Source: Tolypothrix sp. NIES-4075
GTDB lineage: Bacteria; Cyanobacteriota; Cyanobacteriia; Cyanobacteriales; Nostocaceae
NCBI RefSeq assembly: GCF_002218085.1
Contig: NZ_BDUC01000010.1
Location: 18,013 to 82,012 of the forward strand
Direction: 5' to 3'
Length of the DNA stretch: 64,000 nucleotides
Position 1 is the first letter of the stretch. Every line of letters starts with the position of its first letter. The position numbers were made by a program, and so were the translations under genes. A model generated the notes under the pieces. It worked only from the letters and a program-made list of their open reading frames with translations. It ran no database searches and was not told the DNA's origin. Positions 15,661-25,194 of this stretch are shown one piece after another.

Positions 15661-16740
15661 TTAGAACTGCTGTAGGTTTATTTGTGGTTCTAAATCTTTT
15701 TTCTGGCGCTGATTGAGGATTGTGGGTAAGGCTTTTAAATGAGTTTTTTTATCCTCTGTGAAAAATGTTTGAGCGGTTTCAAATTCTTGGATTAATCCGG
15801 CTCTATCCCGCTTTTCTACTAGGGTTGCTAAACGGCTGTAAGTTTCTGCTAAAAAGCGAATTTCTTGACATCTTTCTTCTGTGGCAAGCATGATGTCTAC
15901 ACATAAATTTGGATTTTGAGCAAATAGACGTTTAACGATATCAATCTCTTGTCTATAGCTGGGACTAGACATTGATAAACTACGCTCTATGTCTACTTTT
16001 TCTTGTGCTAAGAAAACACCAAGGCTGAATCTAGAGAAGTGTTGCGTTGCTTGAATTATGACCATCATTTGGTCATGTTCTTCTGGTGTGCAAACAATTA
16101 GTTCTCCTCCTTGGCTTTTAATGAAGTCTAAAAACCATTGAAAGAAATGATTTTCTCGACCGGGACACACTACGACTTTTTGCTTGCTGAATGATTTGAT
16201 GTTGGGACCAAACATAGGATGTAATCCCATTACTGGTCCTGGATGGTGTGCGAGCATTGCTGCTACAGGCTGAGTTTTGATGCTGGTGATGTCACATATT
16301 GCTGTTGTTGGTGCTAGGTATTTTGCGGCACGTTTGATAACGTCTACGGTTCGCTCTATCGGAACGCTGATTAATACTAATTCTGCTTGATTTAAGAGTT
16401 TATCTGCATATTCCCAATCATCATTTTCCAGAATGCTTACGTTGTGTCCAGCCGCTAGAAGTTGCTGTGTAAAAAATCTTCCCATTCTGCCAAGTCCACC
16501 AATGATGGTAATTTGCATTGGCTTGACATTATTGACTTTTGATGATTGAGTGGTAATAGCATGACTGTTGATTATACTTGCCCAAACGAATTCGGGAATG
16601 CCAGCTTGGGCAAGTTGAGGAGCTATATAAGCAAGTTGTTCTTCTGGTGAAGGTAATTCTGATGTTGCTTGCAGCGATAGGCGATCGCGTAATAGCTCGA
16701 TTATATTTTGATCGGTTTGTTTGAGCTTGTCTGGAATCAT
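15661..16740 (-). CDS. tyrA: Prephenate dehydrogenase with degenerate chorismate-mutase-like N-terminus
   Basis: TyrA oxidatively decarboxylates prephenate to p-hydroxyphenylpyruvate, the phenolic partner that ScyA joins to indole pyruvate. The dehydrogenase part starts near residue 75 with the NAD motif ITIIGGLGRMGRFF (GGLGRMG at 81-87). It continues with LISVPIERT, VMGLHPMFGPN and EEHDQMMVIIQATQHF, closely following the E. coli T-protein. Residues 1-60 resemble the T-protein chorismate mutase helix but are shortened and lack the lysine region of its active site, so mutase activity is doubtful. It lies between the glycosyltransferase and dsbA genes. Confidence 0.92.
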   Translation of the reverse strand: MIPDKLKQTDQNIIELLRDRLSLQATSELPSPEEQLAYIAPQLAQAGIPEFVWASIINSHAITTQSSKVNNVKPMQITIIGGLGRMGRFFTQQLLAAGHNVSILENDDWEYADKLLNQAELVLISVPIERTVDVIKRAAKYLAPTTAICDITSIKTQPVAAMLAHHPGPVMGLHPMFGPNIKSFSKQKVVVCPGRENHFFQWFLDFIKSQGGELIVCTPEEHDQMMVIIQATQHFSRFSLGVFLAQEKVDIERSLSMSSPSYRQEIDIVKRLFAQNPNLCVDIMLATEERCQEIRFLAETYSRLATLVEKRDRAGLIQEFETAQTFFTEDKKTHLKALPTILNQRQKKDLEPQINLQQF

Positions 16741-16853
16741 AGGTAATCCAAATTACGAAGTTCCAAGCGCCAGCAGTCGCCGTTCCAACTTCATTAAATA
16801 AACTTTTATTTAGAATTGATATGCTTGCTAATTCTTAACAGCGTTGCGCGATA

Positions 16854-18143
16854 TCAAATATCAATAGGTGATTCGCTAGAAGTGAATTTTGGCAAAATAT
16901 CTAAATCTAATGCTGGGTTAGCGATCGCATCTACAAATAACTGCTCATACTGATCGAGTGCTTGCTCAAAAGAATAGCGCTCTACTGCAAATTCTCTTCC
17001 TGTCTTACCTAGCATTTCTGTTTTCAGCGGATTGTTATATAAATCCATAACCGCTGCTGCGAGTGCTTCGGGTGATTCTGGTTTCACGACTATACCCCCG
17101 CCACTTTTGCGGATTGCTTTGGCTGCTGTACCGCTAGCAGGAACTGAACCAATAATTGCCCGACCACTTGCTAACAATAATGGTATTTTGGAAGGCATGT
17201 TAAAGGAAATCACATTGCTCTTTTGCACAATCAAACCAATATCTGCACCGGCTAACATTTCGGGTAGTTGTTCTCTCGGCTGTAAGGGTAGCAGTACTAC
17301 GTTATCTGCACCACAAGTTTGACAATATTTCTCCAATCTTTCTAAAGCCTGTGATTCGCCAGCGATCGCAAAAACAATTTCTGGCTGATGACGCAAGCGA
17401 ACTGCTGCTTCTACTACTGTCTCTAAACCTTGTGTCAGCGCAATGTTACCTGAGTAAAGAACTACAAATTTATCATCTAGTTTATTCGCTTTTTTCCAAG
17501 AGTTGTTTACTTTTGGTAAAGGACGGATAAAGTTTACATCTACCCAATTGGGAATGCACCTAATTTTACTCGGCGAAACTCCCTTTTTCACTAAATTTTC
17601 TACAAACCCGTCAGCAATAACACTGATGCTGTGTGCTGTGCGGTAAGCAAATTTCTCTAGTGTTTCCAAGGCTCGGATCATGAATTTGTTTTTGATCAGC
17701 CCAACACGTATGGCAGCTTCTGGTAAAATATCTTGTACATTCAGCACCACCGGGCAGTCATACAAACAACCTAGCAAAGCTGCCGGCAAGGACACCATCA
17801 GCGGCGGTACTGTCAAAAGAATTACATCGGGTCGCCACCCGTTTAAAGCTTGGGGAATGCTTGTGAAGACAAAGCTTAATTCTAGTAGCAGCCGATCTAC
17901 AAGGTTGGGTTTGGACTTAATTCGCAGATAGCTACGTTGGATAGTGACACCATTTTTTTCTTCAGTCACATACCATTTACCCCGATAACCATCGTAAATC
18001 TGGCGCTGAGGATAGTTGGGCATACCTGTGATTACCCGAACCGAATGACCTCGCTTCACTAGTCCTTCTGCCAGTTCAGTCATTAAAGGAGCAATTCCAA
18101 TCGGCTCCGGATGATAGTTGTAGGAATAAATCAGAATGTGCAT
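16854..18143 (-). CDS. Group 1 (GT4) glycosyltransferase, WcaI-like
   Basis: A 429-residue GT-B glycosyltransferase. The N-terminal domain starts ILIYSYNYHPEPIGIAPL with RGHSVRVITGMPNYPQRQIY, typical of WcaI/WbuB-like enzymes. The C-terminal domain has VVLYSGNIALTQGLETVVEA, the donor-binding KIPLLLASGRAIIG, and a Glu near VVKPESPEALAAAV. It is a usual neighbour of tyrA in scytonemin clusters. Scytonemin itself is not glycosylated, so the enzyme may act on a carrier or on the sheath polysaccharide where the pigment is deposited, which is inference. Confidence 0.88.
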   Translation of the reverse strand: MHILIYSYNYHPEPIGIAPLMTELAEGLVKRGHSVRVITGMPNYPQRQIYDGYRGKWYVTEEKNGVTIQRSYLRIKSKPNLVDRLLLELSFVFTSIPQALNGWRPDVILLTVPPLMVSLPAALLGCLYDCPVVLNVQDILPEAAIRVGLIKNKFMIRALETLEKFAYRTAHSISVIADGFVENLVKKGVSPSKIRCIPNWVDVNFIRPLPKVNNSWKKANKLDDKFVVLYSGNIALTQGLETVVEAAVRLRHQPEIVFAIAGESQALERLEKYCQTCGADNVVLLPLQPREQLPEMLAGADIGLIVQKSNVISFNMPSKIPLLLASGRAIIGSVPASGTAAKAIRKSGGGIVVKPESPEALAAAVMDLYNNPLKTEMLGKTGREFAVERYSFEQALDQYEQLFVDAIANPALDLDILPKFTSSESPIDI

Positions 18144-18313
18144 GAGCTGTCTTGAAAATAAAGGCTAAGGACTAGGGATTAGAGAAAGTATATTTTTCTT
18201 TTTTTGTTTGAGAAATCGCCCCTAAGAGCTATCTAGTCAATTTCTTGGAGTCACCGTATAAGTGTCAGCTCTGTCTTCTTATTATTTTTAGTTCTTATTG
18301 CCACTTATATAGT

Positions 18314-19207
18314 TTAAGTTACTGCAAAGATTCGTGCTAGCGCCATTGAAATCGGCAACAAACTTAAAACCAGTAATCCGTAACCCCAACTAGCAAATCC
18401 CGCTGCTAATGTAGCATCTAAAACTATAAGTGACAACACCCCGGCTTTGACTGCAATTCTTATTTGTTCTGGGCTTGGCTGGCGTACAGCTTTGATAAAA
18501 GGCAGTAGTACCCGCGTAGCAAAAAGAACGATAAAAGGTAATGCAGTCAAAACTTCATAATTGTTTAATAGCCCTAGTCCTAAAAGTCCGATTAGGACTA
18601 TAACAATCAGTGATAACGCTATTACTCTAGTTGTACTGTTGCCGACTTTGACTTCATCTCGACTGAGGGTGGTGATACCGGCGATGTAAGCGATCGCAAT
18701 CAAAGCTAAATACCAATATTCTCCTACCATTGCCGGCATCAGACTCACACCCAGCAACAAGTTAGCACCGCGACAAACACCCATGTTAATCGGACCCAAA
18801 ACAGCGTTATGCTTTCCCACAGCATCATAAAGTAAAGCCGCTAAAGCAGCGATCGCTGCCACAGTTGCACTCTTGGTAGAAACTTGCAAAGCTGCGATTA
18901 CACCAACGCTCAAAAATATACTTCCCAAGATAGTTGCGCCCAAAATCGATGCTCTACCACTAGGAATAGGTCGTTCTGGTCGCTCTACCGCATCTAGTTT
19001 GGCATCAAATACATCATTAAATACAATTCCGCCACCGTATAAACCCGTAGTAGCCAGCAGCAACCATGCCAATGGTGTCAACTCACCAACGTACCCGGAA
19101 GCTGCAAAGCCAGCTAAAACATCTGCCCAAGCAGTAACAATATTAGCAGGGCGCAATAATTGAAGATATGCCCAGAGAGAATTTCGACTTAAGGTAGCGG
19201 TGTTCAT
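18314..19207 (-). CDS. eboC: EboC, UbiA-family prenyltransferase-like membrane protein
   Basis: A 297-residue integral membrane protein with about eight to nine hydrophobic helices. The aspartate-rich motif FNDVFDAKLDAVERPERP (about residues 63-80) is the allylic diphosphate site of UbiA enzymes. The second motif appears as SRDEVKVGN, less Asp-rich than usual. In ebo clusters this gene follows eboB, as here. It is implicated in handling the scytonemin monomer at the membrane. Whether it prenylates a carrier is unknown. Confidence 0.9.
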   Translation of the reverse strand: MNTATLSRNSLWAYLQLLRPANIVTAWADVLAGFAASGYVGELTPLAWLLLATTGLYGGGIVFNDVFDAKLDAVERPERPIPSGRASILGATILGSIFLSVGVIAALQVSTKSATVAAIAALAALLYDAVGKHNAVLGPINMGVCRGANLLLGVSLMPAMVGEYWYLALIAIAYIAGITTLSRDEVKVGNSTTRVIALSLIVIVLIGLLGLGLLNNYEVLTALPFIVLFATRVLLPFIKAVRQPSPEQIRIAVKAGVLSLIVLDATLAAGFASWGYGLLVLSLLPISMALARIFAVT

Positions 19208-19350
19208 GGGGAGTGGTTAGTTGATAGTTGATAGTAGTTAGTGGTTAGTTGATAGTGGTTAGTAGATAGTTGATAGTGGGAGCGTGGAAGCGTGGTTTAC
19301 AACCAACAAATAACAACCAACAACCAACAAATAACAACCAACAACTAACA
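19208..19350. repeat. Foldback short-repeat spacer between eboB and eboC
   Basis: GTGGTTAGTTGATAGTT units (19211-19280) are followed by their complement as ACAACCAACAAATAACAACC (19301-19347), so the spacer can fold into a long imperfect hairpin. No gene is seen. Confidence 0.75.
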
Positions 19351-20259
19351 TCACTCAATCAATGCATATTCACGCATAGACTCAACAACTGGTTGTTGTC
19401 CGCGCAAAACGGAATTACCGTTAAATAACTGGCGTTGGTCGATGGGTGAAGGAGACAGCCAGTCTGAATCTTGCATTTGACCGCTTTGGCTGTAAGCTGC
19501 GAGTGCGTTTTCATAACAGACAGCTTTTACATGGAATTCAGCGATTCCTCTGTCTATCATCAGTTGAGCGGTTTTAGGTACAGCTAGCGGATCGCTAATT
19601 CCCCAGTCAGCGCTGCTGTCTACAATGATGCGATCGCTTCCATATTGACGTACAATTTCCACCATGCGAGCATTGCCCATCTTGGTGTTCGGGTAAATTG
19701 TGAAACCCGCCCAAAAGCCCCGATCCAAAACTTCTTTAACCGTCTCTTCATTGTTGTGATCCACAATCACCTTCGATGGATCTAACCCATGCTCAATGCA
19801 GACATCCATACTACGACTGGTGCCTGCTTTTTTATTCCGATGGGGTGTGTGAATTAACACTACCATGTCAAGTTCTTTTGCCAATTCTAACTGTAGACGG
19901 AAGTATTTATCTTCAGCCCGTGTCATGTCGTCGTAGCCAATTTCACCAATAGCGACTACACCCTCTTTGCAAGCAAACAGAGGTAACAATTCCATTACTT
20001 GCTCTGCCAAAGCTTCATTATTAGCTTCTTTAGAATTCAAACCAATCGTGCAATAATGGCGGATACCGAACTGAGCCGCTCGAAAGCGCTCCCATCCCAC
20101 CAAGCTGCTAAAGTAATCTTGGAACGAACCAACATTAGTCCGGGGTTGTCCCAACCAAAAAGCCGGCTCAATTACAGCCACAATACCCGATTCCCGCATC
20201 ATCAGGTAATCATAAGTTGTGCGGGCAGTCATGTGAATGTGAGGATCAATAAACATCAT
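19351..20259 (-). CDS. eboB: EboB, TatD-like metal-dependent hydrolase
   Basis: This member of the amidohydrolase/TatD family has HxH in FIDPHIHM at the very start, a Glu in AIGEIGYDD, His in VLIHTPHR and VIVDHNNEE, and the Asp of RIIVDSSADWG. The frame is open 25 codons further upstream, but that part reads repeat DNA. ATG 20259 has AAAGAAGAA at a good distance and puts the HxH motif at residues 7-9, giving 302 residues. It is the second gene of the ebo block after eboA. Its substrate in the transport of the scytonemin monomer is unknown. Confidence 0.9.
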   Translation of the reverse strand: MMFIDPHIHMTARTTYDYLMMRESGIVAVIEPAFWLGQPRTNVGSFQDYFSSLVGWERFRAAQFGIRHYCTIGLNSKEANNEALAEQVMELLPLFACKEGVVAIGEIGYDDMTRAEDKYFRLQLELAKELDMVVLIHTPHRNKKAGTSRSMDVCIEHGLDPSKVIVDHNNEETVKEVLDRGFWAGFTIYPNTKMGNARMVEIVRQYGSDRIIVDSSADWGISDPLAVPKTAQLMIDRGIAEFHVKAVCYENALAAYSQSGQMQDSDWLSPSPIDQRQLFNGNSVLRGQQPVVESMREYALIE

Positions 20260-20333
20260 ATTAATTCTTCTTTCGTAGTAAGCACGAAGAGTGCTTAAAT
20301 CAGTGCCTAAAATAAACCTTAAAACCCCTACCA

Positions 20334-21038
20334 CTACCCCTTAACCAAATCCACCAATTGCCAAATCTCCGGAGAAACCGATCGCCCAGCAGCTTGACGT
20401 TCATTGGCGTAATCAACTAACATTCTTGCTAGTTCTGGATTTGCACGCTGGTTAAGCCCCTGAATTAAACTCACAGGGCTGCCGACAAAAAAAGCTTTCA
20501 GCACCATCTGATTCCAAGCCAGATTATCAAAATACTGTGCCGGATAAGGATTTGTTAAAGCTACAGCATTAAAAACTGCTGTCATATTGCTGCGAACTCC
20601 TTCAGCAGCGCGGTGACGAAGTTTTTCTGGGTAACGTAAAAGCGGTAAAGCTTGATAAAGTGCAATTAATTCCCCCACATCCGCAGTGGTGAAAACTTGC
20701 TCCAACGTGTGCAGATATTTCTCTGCATCATCATCAGGCAAAGACAGCAGCAATAAAGTACGAGCAGCTTGATCCACACTCCACTTAGCGGGAACCCAAC
20801 CTGTGACTATTGCCGAGGCTGCTTTTAAGTCATCTTGTGTTAACTCAAGGTCACTTTTACCTGTATAACGAGGCACAGCGCTGAAAGCTGTAAAGAACAC
20901 TCGCACATTAGCAGCGTTGCTTATCTGCTTTCTTTTTTCATCTAGCCAGACGATACTTTCCGCTTTTATTTGCCGTGCAACCCAGCGATATAATAACTCA
21001 CTAACACTCGTTAGGTTTAAATTAATAACAGCAGCCAT
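20334..21038 (-). CDS. eboA: EboA, helical protein of unknown activity
   Basis: A 234-residue, mostly helical protein without a signal peptide, recognised as EboA by its size, its conserved segments (LYRWVARQIKAESIVWLD, FTAFSAVPRYTGK, DQAARTLLLLSLP, YFDNLAWNQMVLKAFFVG) and its place before the TatD-like eboB. The frame extends 26 codons upstream to a TTG, but that part derives from hairpin DNA, and ATG 21038 is the better start. Ebo genes occur in bacteria and algae, often beside secondary-metabolite genes, and act in metabolite export in scytonemin producers. Confidence 0.85.
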   Translation of the reverse strand: MAAVINLNLTSVSELLYRWVARQIKAESIVWLDEKRKQISNAANVRVFFTAFSAVPRYTGKSDLELTQDDLKAASAIVTGWVPAKWSVDQAARTLLLLSLPDDDAEKYLHTLEQVFTTADVGELIALYQALPLLRYPEKLRHRAAEGVRSNMTAVFNAVALTNPYPAQYFDNLAWNQMVLKAFFVGSPVSLIQGLNQRANPELARMLVDYANERQAAGRSVSPEIWQLVDLVKG

Positions 21039-21091
21039 AACATTTATAACAATTTTAGAGGTATTCTCGTTAAGAGTCTCTGACAGGGAAT

Positions 21092-21168
21092 GCCTACATG
21101 TAGGCTGCTGCCTCAAGCGGGAGGCAGCCGTCCTTTGAATTCGTTCCCAGGTTAAACTTGGGAACGAA
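21092..21168. repeat. Hairpin group between scyF and eboA
   Basis: TTCGTTCCCA (21140-21149) pairs with TGGGAACGAA (21159-21168). Next to it are GGCTGCCTC/GAGGCAGCC arms (about 21104-21130) and the palindrome GCCTACATGTAGGC (21092-21105). On the minus strand these lie after the scyF stop and before eboA, and could act as an RNA-stabilising or processing structure. There is no T-run after the stems, so they are not simple terminators. Confidence 0.6.
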
Positions 21169-21177
21169 GGTACGAGG

Positions 21178-22377
21178 CTAAACTGTAGTCTTTTGCAGTT
21201 GCTTCTCTAAACTGATGATTGTCCTTTGCCGCTTATCTTTCTTCAATTTGACAGCAGCAGCTCCTATTCCCAACAACCCTAGAGCTAATGTTGTGCTTGG
21301 TTCAGGCACTTTGGCTCCGTTTTCTACCTTCAACACCTGGACGCGACCTTGGAAGAAATCGCCTACATACAGCTTGCCATCTTTAAGGCTTGTGCCACCC
21401 GTCCAGTTAAATCTGCCAGGAGTGAGGTCGAGGGGGTTGCCAAATGGGGGGTCAGTTAATCCTGGAGGTGGTACAGGATTGCCAGATGCATCGAGGGCAG
21501 GTGAGCCATACGATGTGAGGAACTTACCGTTTTTATCGAATACCTGAACGCGGCTGTTGATAGAATCAGCTACATAGACATTCTCTTGATCGTCCACTTC
21601 GATGCCAATTGGCTGAAGAAGCTGTCCAGGTCCGCTACCTGCTGAACCAAATGCGTACAGAGGTTTACCATTTGGATCGAGTACTTGAACGCGGTTGTTA
21701 TACTGGTCAGCTAGAAAGATATTTCCACTGACTGGGGAAATTCTTATACCTGCTACACCTTGAGTTTCTCCAAGTGCAGTGCCAGTCGTTCCACCAATGA
21801 CACCAATTTGCTGTCCGTCTGGTGTGAATTTAAGAATCCTTTCACCGTTAAAATCACCAACATACACGTTGCCAGCTTTGTCAAATGTCACACCAGATGG
21901 TCCAAAGAACAATCTACCCTCCACCAGACCGGTAAATTGTCCATTTGCAAAGGATCTAATAAAGTTACCCTGAGAATCGAATTGATTGATGCGGTTGTTG
22001 TAAACATCACCTGCATACAGATCCCCTGTTACTGGATTAAAGTCTACAGTTGTTGGCTCGTCAAACTGTCCGGGTCCTGTGCCGCCGGAGCCAATTGCTC
22101 CAATATACTGACCATTAGGACTAAATTTTTCAATTTTGTTACCGAGGTTGTAGTTAGGAGTACCATCCGGGTTAACACCGCGGCCGTTACTTACAAGGAT
22201 ATTCCCTTGGTTATCCACCGCTATGCCTTGGGGAACAAAGAGTTGCCCAGGACCGAAGCCAGGACTGCCAATAGAACTGTCGTATGTCAAGCTTAATGAA
22301 AAGGCTTGAGTAGCTGTTGCTACAACTGCAAATCCCGCACCGACTAAGGCAAATGATAAATTTTTGACTAATCCCAT
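21178..22377 (-). CDS. scyF: ScyF, secreted NHL-repeat protein with PEP-CTERM tail
   Basis: A 399-residue exported beta-propeller protein. It has a signal peptide (FALVGAGFAVVATATQAFS, residues 8-26) and then about five to six NHL repeats with the pattern GxGxGQxxxPxGIAVDxxGNxxVxDxxNNRIxxF. The C-terminus (KVPEPSTTLALGLLGIGAA followed by KLKKDKR) is a PEP-CTERM sorting signal. NHL proteins in scytonemin clusters are predicted to be periplasmic and to act on or scaffold the monomers during the late steps. It is the last of the scy genes and precedes eboA. Confidence 0.9.
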   Translation of the reverse strand: MGLVKNLSFALVGAGFAVVATATQAFSLSLTYDSSIGSPGFGPGQLFVPQGIAVDNQGNILVSNGRGVNPDGTPNYNLGNKIEKFSPNGQYIGAIGSGGTGPGQFDEPTTVDFNPVTGDLYAGDVYNNRINQFDSQGNFIRSFANGQFTGLVEGRLFFGPSGVTFDKAGNVYVGDFNGERILKFTPDGQQIGVIGGTTGTALGETQGVAGIRISPVSGNIFLADQYNNRVQVLDPNGKPLYAFGSAGSGPGQLLQPIGIEVDDQENVYVADSINSRVQVFDKNGKFLTSYGSPALDASGNPVPPPGLTDPPFGNPLDLTPGRFNWTGGTSLKDGKLYVGDFFQGRVQVLKVENGAKVPEPSTTLALGLLGIGAAAVKLKKDKRQRTIISLEKQLQKTTV

Positions 22378-22517
22378 AGTGAAATCTCTGTTGTTTGAGG
22401 TATACTCTTTCCAGGGTTTTTGTTCCCAGGTTTAGCCTGAGAACATTGGATTCGATTCGAACTGCTGCTTTTTAAGACAGCAGCTTATTTTCTGAGCATT
22501 CGCTCAAAAATGAGGAA

Positions 22518-23879
22518 TTAGAGAATTTCTACCTTAGCTAGCAACTCTTCTGAGACTTTTTGTTGGCGTTTGCGTTTGCCCATTGCAGCAGTCGCACCTA
22601 AAGCAGCAACAGCTAATAGACCTGCACCAGCACCTGGTTCGGGTACTCTCGCGGATCTAGGGTCAATTTTGATAATTTGTCCTGTGCCGGCGAGTCTGGC
22701 TCGGTTGGCGATATATAAATTACCATCAGCACCAACAGTTATCCCAGAAGCTGCTTCTAATCCATTACCACTCCAGATAGTTGTGCGAGTACCATCCTTG
22801 GCAATTTTGATTACAGAACCGCTAATATCACCAGTGATCACACCACCCTGTTGAATGTTCTTCCATTCTGAGGTGTTAATGTGTTGCAAAGCATATAAAT
22901 TGCCATCTGTATCGTATGCTACGCCAGTCAACTGCGTAAACCCATCATAGATGGTCTTGATTGACAAATCATCTGGGTTAATTGACTGGATACGTGCTTC
23001 GTTTTCTGGATAAGGAAAGTAAGTGTATTCGCTGAGTGTTAAAGTGCCATCTGGAGCAACTGCGATCCCTGTGGGTACTGACTGATTTGATACTGGCAGA
23101 CCATTGGCAGCCTTGGTATAACCAGGAGGTAGTTCTGCGCCTGCTGTTGGGTCTACTGTTCCTTCAGGAAGAGTTGGGAATTGGTCTACAGTTAGATTTA
23201 TTAGTTTCTGAGGAACCGCAGCTACGTTCTGAATACCGCTACCATCTAGTGCCACCTTATATATGCTGTTTCCACCGCCATCAACGACGTAAGCAGTATC
23301 ACCCTTAATTGTGAAGGCATAGGGGTTGTTAATTAAATCAGTGCCATCGGGATTATATTTTGCTTCATAGTCAGCAAAATCGGCAAGACTTGTCAGCGAA
23401 CCGCTGTTTAAGTCTACTTTATATAATTTTCCGAGTGAAGGAGATTTCAATGGGTCTTCGCGTTTGTTTGGATCGCCAGCAAGACCCAGCAAAAGATAAG
23501 CGTTGCCTTTGTCATCAAATTTGAAGTCCGCAGGACCAGCTGCTTGTTCGCCAGAGGGAACTAATCCTAGAGATGTAAGGTTTGAAAGTACAGTTGTTTT
23601 TGTACCGTCCTTAGCAATTTTGATAACGGAACCATTCTCAGCAGCACATAAAGGAATATATTGGGCGCTAGGTGATGCGATACATCTTCCGTCGTTTCCG
23701 TCGCCTCCACGACCGCTGGTTGTCACATAGAGATTGCCTTCTTTATCGAAGGCTGTACCCCGTGGGTTATCAAGATTGTCGGCAACTACCGAAAACGATG
23801 CGGCTTGTGCTGCTTTGCTTACAGAAACAGTGGCAACGCTAACAGCGAAAAGTGTAAGGGCAAATGACTTGAGTTTCAT
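22518..23879 (-). CDS. scyE: ScyE, secreted beta-propeller protein with PEP-CTERM tail
   Basis: This protein resembles ScyD and follows it. I chose ATG 23879 because it gives a clean signal peptide (MKLKSFALTLFAVSVATVSV, then KAAQAASF). An in-frame ATG 17 codons earlier adds only a polar leader. The mature part repeats GTAFDKEGNLYV, KDGTKTTVLSNL and GVAYDTDGNLYALQH units of a six-bladed propeller (ScyD family). The C-terminus VPEPGAGAGLLAVAALGATAAM followed by GKRKRQQK is a full PEP-CTERM signal. The product has 453 residues. It probably acts in the periplasm in late scytonemin assembly. Confidence 0.9.
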   Translation of the reverse strand: MKLKSFALTLFAVSVATVSVSKAAQAASFSVVADNLDNPRGTAFDKEGNLYVTTSGRGGDGNDGRCIASPSAQYIPLCAAENGSVIKIAKDGTKTTVLSNLTSLGLVPSGEQAAGPADFKFDDKGNAYLLLGLAGDPNKREDPLKSPSLGKLYKVDLNSGSLTSLADFADYEAKYNPDGTDLINNPYAFTIKGDTAYVVDGGGNSIYKVALDGSGIQNVAAVPQKLINLTVDQFPTLPEGTVDPTAGAELPPGYTKAANGLPVSNQSVPTGIAVAPDGTLTLSEYTYFPYPENEARIQSINPDDLSIKTIYDGFTQLTGVAYDTDGNLYALQHINTSEWKNIQQGGVITGDISGSVIKIAKDGTRTTIWSGNGLEAASGITVGADGNLYIANRARLAGTGQIIKIDPRSARVPEPGAGAGLLAVAALGATAAMGKRKRQQKVSEELLAKVEIL

Positions 23880-24015
23880 ATTGAGAGTGAAAGTTGTTAG
23901 TTGTGGAAAGTTTGGTAAGTAGTTAGACAACGAGTCCCAGTTACTAGGGGAAAATCAAGCATTCCCTGAGATAGCCCCTTTTTATGAAGAAGCGATCGCT
24001 TTGGCTTGAAACTTT

Positions 24016-25194
24016 TTAGCTGCTGGTCATATCCACCAACGCTTTGCCCTTGCCTAAAGCAGAAGCGGGTTCAGGCACGGATGTATTCTCAATTCTGATT
24101 ACTTGTCCTTGTCCTGGACGACCGCCTCGGTTGATAACATAAAAGGCATTATCTGGACCAATGGTGAAGGCTGCGGGTGACTCTAATCCATTACCACTGA
24201 GTAGTGTTGTCCGAGTACCATCGGTCGCTATTTTGATCAGAGATCCTTCTGGTTTTCCTTTCCAACCTGAGACATTCATATGCTGCAATGCATACAAGTT
24301 GCCTTCAGTATCAAAAGCTAAGTCAATTAGTTGCGTAAAGCCATCTGCGTAGACTGTTAGTCCGTCAGCATCAATTCTGTATATTTTTGCTTGACCTTCT
24401 GGAAAGGGAAAACCAGTAAATTCGCTGACGTAATAAGCACCCTCAGAACCTTTAACAATATCTGTAGGTACTGATTGAATTGCTATCTCCGATGGTGGTG
24501 CCTGACGATAAGCACTAGCTGGTGGTACGTGTCCCCGGTCAAAATTTTGCGAGTTAGAACCGGGGAAGATCGGATTAGTTAATATCTGGTTGGGAATTGC
24601 AGCAATTACCTTCAGACCGCTGCCATCAATATTTCCACTGAGGACGTTGTTCGCCCCTGCATCAACTAATACAAGTTTATCTCCGTCTATGTAAAAAGAC
24701 AAGGGGTTACTGACGACTTCACATGAACTTGATATAGAGTTATTAGTAAGTTCATAATTGGCTAGATCAGCAGTACTAGTCCAAGTATTTGTATCCAAAT
24801 CGGCAGTGATAATTTTACCCAGGTCAGTATTGCCTAATGCGCGATCGCGTAAAGCTGGATTAGCAGCATAGCCAATCAGAACATAAGCCTTGCCTTGAGC
24901 ATCAAATTTGATATCGTGAGGACCGGCTGCTCCAGTTCCATCGGCAAATGCCACAGAAGGTAATCCTGTCAGTACACGTTTGACGATGCCATTTTCAATT
25001 TTGGCGATCGCACCACTCGTGCCATAACATAAATTACCTTGACCGCTGGGTGAGGGAACACTCTTGCCATCTCCCCCAATTCCGGATAAAGCAATATAAA
25101 GACTACCGTCAGGACTAAAGCTTAGACCTTTAGGATTATCAAGACCGTCGGCAAGTACTGCAAACGATGTAATAGTATGTTCCTTCAGTTTCAT
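24016..25194 (-). CDS. scyD: ScyD, beta-propeller paralogue of ScyE without export signals
   Basis: The 392-residue protein aligns with ScyE throughout (FAVLADGLDNPKGLSFSPDG, KIENGIVKRVLTGLPSVAF, DLAFDTEGNLYALQHMNVS, GTRTTLLSGNGLES). Its start MKLKEHTITS keeps the first four residues of the ScyE signal peptide but has lost the hydrophobic core. The end has the PEP motif (TSVPEPASALGKGKALVDM) without the following membrane helix. As written the protein should stay in the cytoplasm. No upstream in-frame extension supplies a signal peptide. ScyD may be a degenerate duplicate, or may work on the cytoplasmic side. Confidence 0.88.
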   Translation of the reverse strand: MKLKEHTITSFAVLADGLDNPKGLSFSPDGSLYIALSGIGGDGKSVPSPSGQGNLCYGTSGAIAKIENGIVKRVLTGLPSVAFADGTGAAGPHDIKFDAQGKAYVLIGYAANPALRDRALGNTDLGKIITADLDTNTWTSTADLANYELTNNSISSSCEVVSNPLSFYIDGDKLVLVDAGANNVLSGNIDGSGLKVIAAIPNQILTNPIFPGSNSQNFDRGHVPPASAYRQAPPSEIAIQSVPTDIVKGSEGAYYVSEFTGFPFPEGQAKIYRIDADGLTVYADGFTQLIDLAFDTEGNLYALQHMNVSGWKGKPEGSLIKIATDGTRTTLLSGNGLESPAAFTIGPDNAFYVINRGGRPGQGQVIRIENTSVPEPASALGKGKALVDMTSS

